Shown here in pieces: positions 51,515-54,062 of a DNA stretch of 54,062 nt. Under the pieces are notes generated by a model that was not told the DNA's origin, did not search any database, and saw only the letters and a list, made by a program, of their open reading frames with translations. The stretch is from JAAYZM01 sp964510785 (GTDB lineage: Bacteria > Actinomycetota > Actinomycetes > Actinomycetales > Cellulomonadaceae). Each line of letters opens with the position of its first letter. The stretch's first letter is position 1. The stretch is from contig CAZECM010000014.1 of assembly GCA_964510785.1 (NCBI GenBank), positions 1-54,062 on the forward strand, written 5' to 3'. A program made the position numbers and the translations under genes.

Positions 51515-52167
51515 GCATCCGGGTGCTGGTCGCCGACGATCAGGAGATCGTCCGCACGGGACTCGCGATGCTGCTCGACGTCCACCCCGACATCGAGGTG
51601 GTCGCGCAGGCGGAGGACGGGCGCCGCGCCGTGCAGCTCGCCCGCCGGTTGCGCCCCGACGTGTGCCTGCTCGACGTCAGGATGCCGCTGCTCGACGGGA
51701 TCGAGGCCACACGGCTGCTCGCCGGGTCCGGCGTCGAGCACCCGATCCCCGTCGTCGTCATCACGACGTTCGACCTCGACGAGTACGTCTTCGCCGCGCT
51801 CGGGGCCGGCGCCCGCGGGTTCCTCCTCAAGGACGCCGGCCCCGCACTGCTGCACCAGGCCGTGCTCGCCGCCGCGCGCGGCGACGCGTTGATCGCCCCC
51901 GACGTCACGGCACGCCTGCTCGGTGCCTTCGCCCGGGCCGGGATCCGGCCCGACGTCGCGGAGCCGGTCGATGCGCTCACCGAGCGCGAGGAGGAGGTGC
52001 TCGCGGCGGTGGCAGGCGGCCTCACGAACGACGAGGTCGCGGCGCGGCTGTACATCTCGCTCAGCACGGTCAAGACGCACATCGCGAGCCTCATGGCCAA
52101 GCTCGGGGTGCGCAACCGCGTCGAGCTCGCGATCTGGGCCTACGAGTCCGGTCGGATGCGCCGGTAG
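51511..52167 (+). CDS. NarL/FixJ-family response regulator
   Basis: Response regulator of 218 residues coupled to the kinase by ATGA. Receiver landmarks are VADDQEIVRTGLAMLL, phosphoacceptor Asp55 in LLDVRMP, VITTFDLDEYV and GFLLKD. The LuxR-type HTH reads LTEREEEVLAAVAGGLTNDE and STVKTHIASLMAKL. It ends in a 28-base overlap with the convergent DUF2306 gene. The TCGGCCGAT motif before its kinase and before the oxidoreductase suggests it controls both and perhaps the DUF2306 gene. Confidence 0.93.
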   Translation: MSIRVLVADDQEIVRTGLAMLLDVHPDIEVVAQAEDGRRAVQLARRLRPDVCLLDVRMPLLDGIEATRLLAGSGVEHPIPVVVITTFDLDEYVFAALGAGARGFLLKDAGPALLHQAVLAAARGDALIAPDVTARLLGAFARAGIRPDVAEPVDALTEREEEVLAAVAGGLTNDEVAARLYISLSTVKTHIASLMAKLGVRNRVELAIWAYESGRMRR

Positions 52168-52823
52168 CCGCGGACCGTCAGCCGCGCGGGGAGCGGCGGA
52201 TCATCACCTCGGCCGGCGACCGCCAGGTTGACCACCCAGCCCGTGAGGTGGAGAAGGGCGCGGGGCAGCTCATCGAGCGAGCCCACGGTGACGGTCCACG
52301 CGGTCATCACGACGGCCTGCGTGCCGGCGCCGAGCCCGAGCGCGTACCCGCGCATCATCCACGCGCGGTGGCTCGTGAAGTCCCGGCGCAGCACCGCGCC
52401 GAGCCCGAGGGTGATCGAGACGGCCATCGCGAGCCCGAACACGAGACGGAAGCCCGCGAGCAGCGCGCCGTCGACGGCGAACAGGCCGTAGGAGAACACC
52501 ATCCAGACACCCGTGAGCGCGACCACGAGCCCGGACGGGACGAGCACCCTGCCCGCGAGCCGGTGCCAGCGCGGCCGTCGTCGTCGGAGCCTCGGCGCGA
52601 ACTGGAACGCGCCGAGCAGCGTGTAGACGATCGCGGCGGCGGCGTGCAGCACGACGGGCAGGGGGTCGCCCGCGAAGCGGGACGGTGCGCCGGCGGGGTT
52701 GGTGGCGAGCTCCGTCATGCGGAACGCGCCCGCGAGGACGGGGACCAGCCCGAGCAGCATCAGCCCCGCCGGGAGCCATGCGCCGGCACTCGTCTCGGTC
52801 CGGGTCTGCGTCTTGATGCTCAT
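52140..52823 (-). CDS. DUF2306-family membrane protein
   Basis: Integral membrane protein of 227 residues with about six helices, from the ATG at 52823 (GGGGAGG upstream; an ORF start at 52859 lacks support). Landmarks are FAGDPLPVVLHAAAAIVYTL, FAPRLRRRRPRWHRLAGRVL and SHRAWMMRGYALGLGAGTQA. The conserved histidines, in HAAAA, WHR and SHRAWM, are those shared by the family and may bind haem or quinone, but the function is unestablished. It is divergent from the oxidoreductase gene and convergent with the response regulator. This combination suggests a membrane or redox stress module. Confidence 0.82.
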   Translation of the reverse strand: MSIKTQTRTETSAGAWLPAGLMLLGLVPVLAGAFRMTELATNPAGAPSRFAGDPLPVVLHAAAAIVYTLLGAFQFAPRLRRRRPRWHRLAGRVLVPSGLVVALTGVWMVFSYGLFAVDGALLAGFRLVFGLAMAVSITLGLGAVLRRDFTSHRAWMMRGYALGLGAGTQAVVMTAWTVTVGSLDELPRALLHLTGWVVNLAVAGRGDDPPLPARLTVRGYRRIRPDS

Positions 52824-52889
52824 GGCTCGAGCCTCCCCGGCACTCGGCGGAGGCGGCATCGGCGGATCGGCTCGCAGGTCACCGTACTT

Positions 52890-52926
52890 TCGGCCGATGT
52901 CCGCGCAGCTCCCCGGTGGCTACCGT
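52890..52926 (+). promoter_or_regulatory. Promoter of the oxidoreductase gene with a TCGGCCGAT motif
   Basis: TCGGCCGAT at 52890-52898 ends 22 bases before TACCGT (52921-52926), the predicted -10. The leader of about 20 bases holds AGGAG (52945-52949) five bases before the ATG at 52955. The motif also lies in the divergent promoter region of the DUF2306 gene. Confidence 0.55.
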
Positions 52927-52954
52927 CGCCGACGTCCCCAGCGAAGGAGTTGCC

Positions 52955-53941
52955 ATGAAGGCCTTTGTCCAGCGGTCGTTCGGCCCACCGGACGTGCTCG
53001 AGCTCGTCGAGCTGCCGGACCCGGTGCCGTACGACGACGACGTGATCATCCGCGTCGCGGCCACCTCGGTCCAGCCCTTCGACTGGCACTGCCTGCGTGG
53101 CGAGCCCCGGGTCGCACGACTCATGGGCGACCTTGGCATGCGGCGGCCCCGGCGTGCCGTCCTCGGTGCCGACGTCGCGGGAGTCGTGGCGGCGGCCGGG
53201 AGGTCGGTCACCGACCTGCAGCCCGGCGACGCCGTCATGGCGCTACCGCGCGGTGGCGGCTTCGCCGAGTACGTGCGCGCCCCGGCGAGCGAGGTCGTCA
53301 GGGTGCCGCGTGGCTTGTCGTTCGAGCAGGCCGCGGCGGTTCCGCTCGCCGCGGGCACGGCGCTGCTCGCGGTGCGGGAGCTCGCCGGTGTCGAGCCGGG
53401 AGAGCGGGTGGCGGTGATGGGCGCGTCCGGCGGCGTCGGGACGTTCGCCGTGCAGATCGCGAAGGCTGGCGGCGCGCACGTGACCGCGGTGTGCGGCGGT
53501 GCCCGGGCGGAGCTCATGCGCTCGATCGGGGCCGACGACGTCATCGACCGCACCGTCGAGGACGTCACGCACGGCGGCGCTCGCTTCGACGTGGCGATCG
53601 ACGTCGCGGGGGCGTACCCGCTGCGCGCGACCCTGGGGACGTTGCACCGCGGCGGGCGGCTCGTCCTCGTGGGCGGCCCGGCCGGGAGGTGGGTGCAGCC
53701 CGTGGGTCGGGTGGCCACGGGCGCCCTGCTCGGTCGGTTCGTCTCCCAGTCCGTGTCGCTCGTGAGCGTGGCCGACTCTCCCGACGTCGGACGGCTGCTC
53801 GCGGCGCTGGTCGACCTCGTCGAAAACGGTGCGATGCGACCGGTCATCGACAGCACCTACGAGTTCGAACGCCTCCCCGAGGCGCTGCGGCACTCCGAGT
53901 CGGGTCGCGCCGTCGGCAAGATCGTGGTCACCGTGCCGTAG
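52955..53941 (+). CDS. Zinc-free medium-chain dehydrogenase/reductase (quinone oxidoreductase-like)
   Basis: NADP-dependent oxidoreductase of 328 residues with a strong ribosome binding site. The start MKAFVQRSFGPPDVLELVEL is typical, the catalytic N-terminal domain has LGADVAGVVAAAGRSV, and the Rossmann part has VAVMGASGGVGTFAVQIAK, with AIDVAGAYPLRATLG downstream. The zinc-binding cysteines of alcohol dehydrogenases are absent, which points to the quinone reductase/enoyl reductase side of the superfamily. It is probably induced by the adjacent two-component system. The exact substrate is unknown. Confidence 0.88.
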   Translation: MKAFVQRSFGPPDVLELVELPDPVPYDDDVIIRVAATSVQPFDWHCLRGEPRVARLMGDLGMRRPRRAVLGADVAGVVAAAGRSVTDLQPGDAVMALPRGGGFAEYVRAPASEVVRVPRGLSFEQAAAVPLAAGTALLAVRELAGVEPGERVAVMGASGGVGTFAVQIAKAGGAHVTAVCGGARAELMRSIGADDVIDRTVEDVTHGGARFDVAIDVAGAYPLRATLGTLHRGGRLVLVGGPAGRWVQPVGRVATGALLGRFVSQSVSLVSVADSPDVGRLLAALVDLVENGAMRPVIDSTYEFERLPEALRHSESGRAVGKIVVTVP

Positions 53942-53987
53942 ACAGTCCTGCGCCGTCGTGAGCGTCGTGCCGTGGGCAGCCTCGTGC

Positions 53988-54062
53988 TCAGTACGGTGGT
54001 GGTCGGGCGTCGTCGTCGTGCTCGGGTGGTTCGGTGGGTGGGTCGGGGGCGTAGTGCTCGAG
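53988..54062 (-). CDS. 3' end of an unidentified gene
   Basis: From the window edge a minus-strand frame runs 24 codons, starting LEHYAPDPPTEPPEHDDD and ending in Arg-Pro-Pro-Pro-Tyr, then TGA. The Pro/Glu/Asp-rich tail resembles the disordered C-termini of actinobacterial DUF222/HNH endonuclease proteins, but this is too short to name the gene. No terminator is seen between its stop and the convergent oxidoreductase stop. Confidence 0.35.
   Translation of the reverse strand, partial: LEHYAPDPPTEPPEHDDDARPPPY

Overview
The window is about 54 kb of very GC-rich DNA. GTG starts are frequent, and many genes have an actinobacterial -10 box (TANNNT) six or seven bases before the start codon. LacI regulators, CUT1-type sugar importers without their own ATPase, an F420-type oxidoreductase, a VKOR homologue, a class E/F-like sortase and the leuS-degV-comEA-comEC-holA block all point to an actinobacterium, most likely of the order Micrococcales (Cellulomonas/Sanguibacter/Promicromonospora-like). 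This placement is inferred from gene content and style, not from a marker comparison. The sequence is a draft: there is a 10-N gap at 50945-50954 and two fold-back artefacts.

Layout. 1-2261: a truncated drug-type ABC ATPase, divergent from a NarL-type histidine kinase and response regulator. 2565-3254: an atypical short-chain dehydrogenase. 3277-10949 (minus): a probable fructan/fructoside operon, read as LacI, two Lpl-type permeases, a lipoprotein binding protein and two GH32-superfamily enzymes. It carries a perfect operator palindrome in front and a second, near-identical site inside a permease gene. 11069-14046: a PatB/MalY-type C-S lyase, a glyoxalase-like protein and a formate/nitrite channel. 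14095-25906: a second glycan locus with an intracellular GH5 enzyme, a six-hairpin glycosidase, two paralogous binding lipoproteins, one permease pair, a Gfo/Idh/MocA dehydrogenase and two LacI regulators. Three copies of GAAACCGCTTTC tie most of it into one regulon. 25959-34193: VanZ-RDD protein, agmatinase with an apparent frameshift, BASS transporter, TetR, YczE-like protein, two-domain glyoxalase under a MarR-like operator, an orphan surface lipoprotein and an AlkZ-like winged-helix protein. 34475-36261: an ice-binding-like (DUF3494) surface protein with a Gly-Thr-Asp-Asp repeat and an overlapping sortase gene. 36309-42013: LLM oxidoreductase, metallophosphoesterase, CopC-like protein, HerA-like ATPase and VKOR. 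42065-50272: leuS, degV, comEA, comEC and holA. 50344-53941: a second NarL-type two-component system with a DUF2306 membrane protein and a medium-chain oxidoreductase; a shared TCGGCCGAT motif suggests control by this system.

Together the two sugar loci show import of oligosaccharides by lipoprotein-dependent ABC systems that borrow an ATPase from elsewhere, intracellular hydrolysis, and local LacI control. The rest is housekeeping, stress and envelope functions. No tRNA, rRNA, CRISPR array, insertion sequence or prophage was seen.
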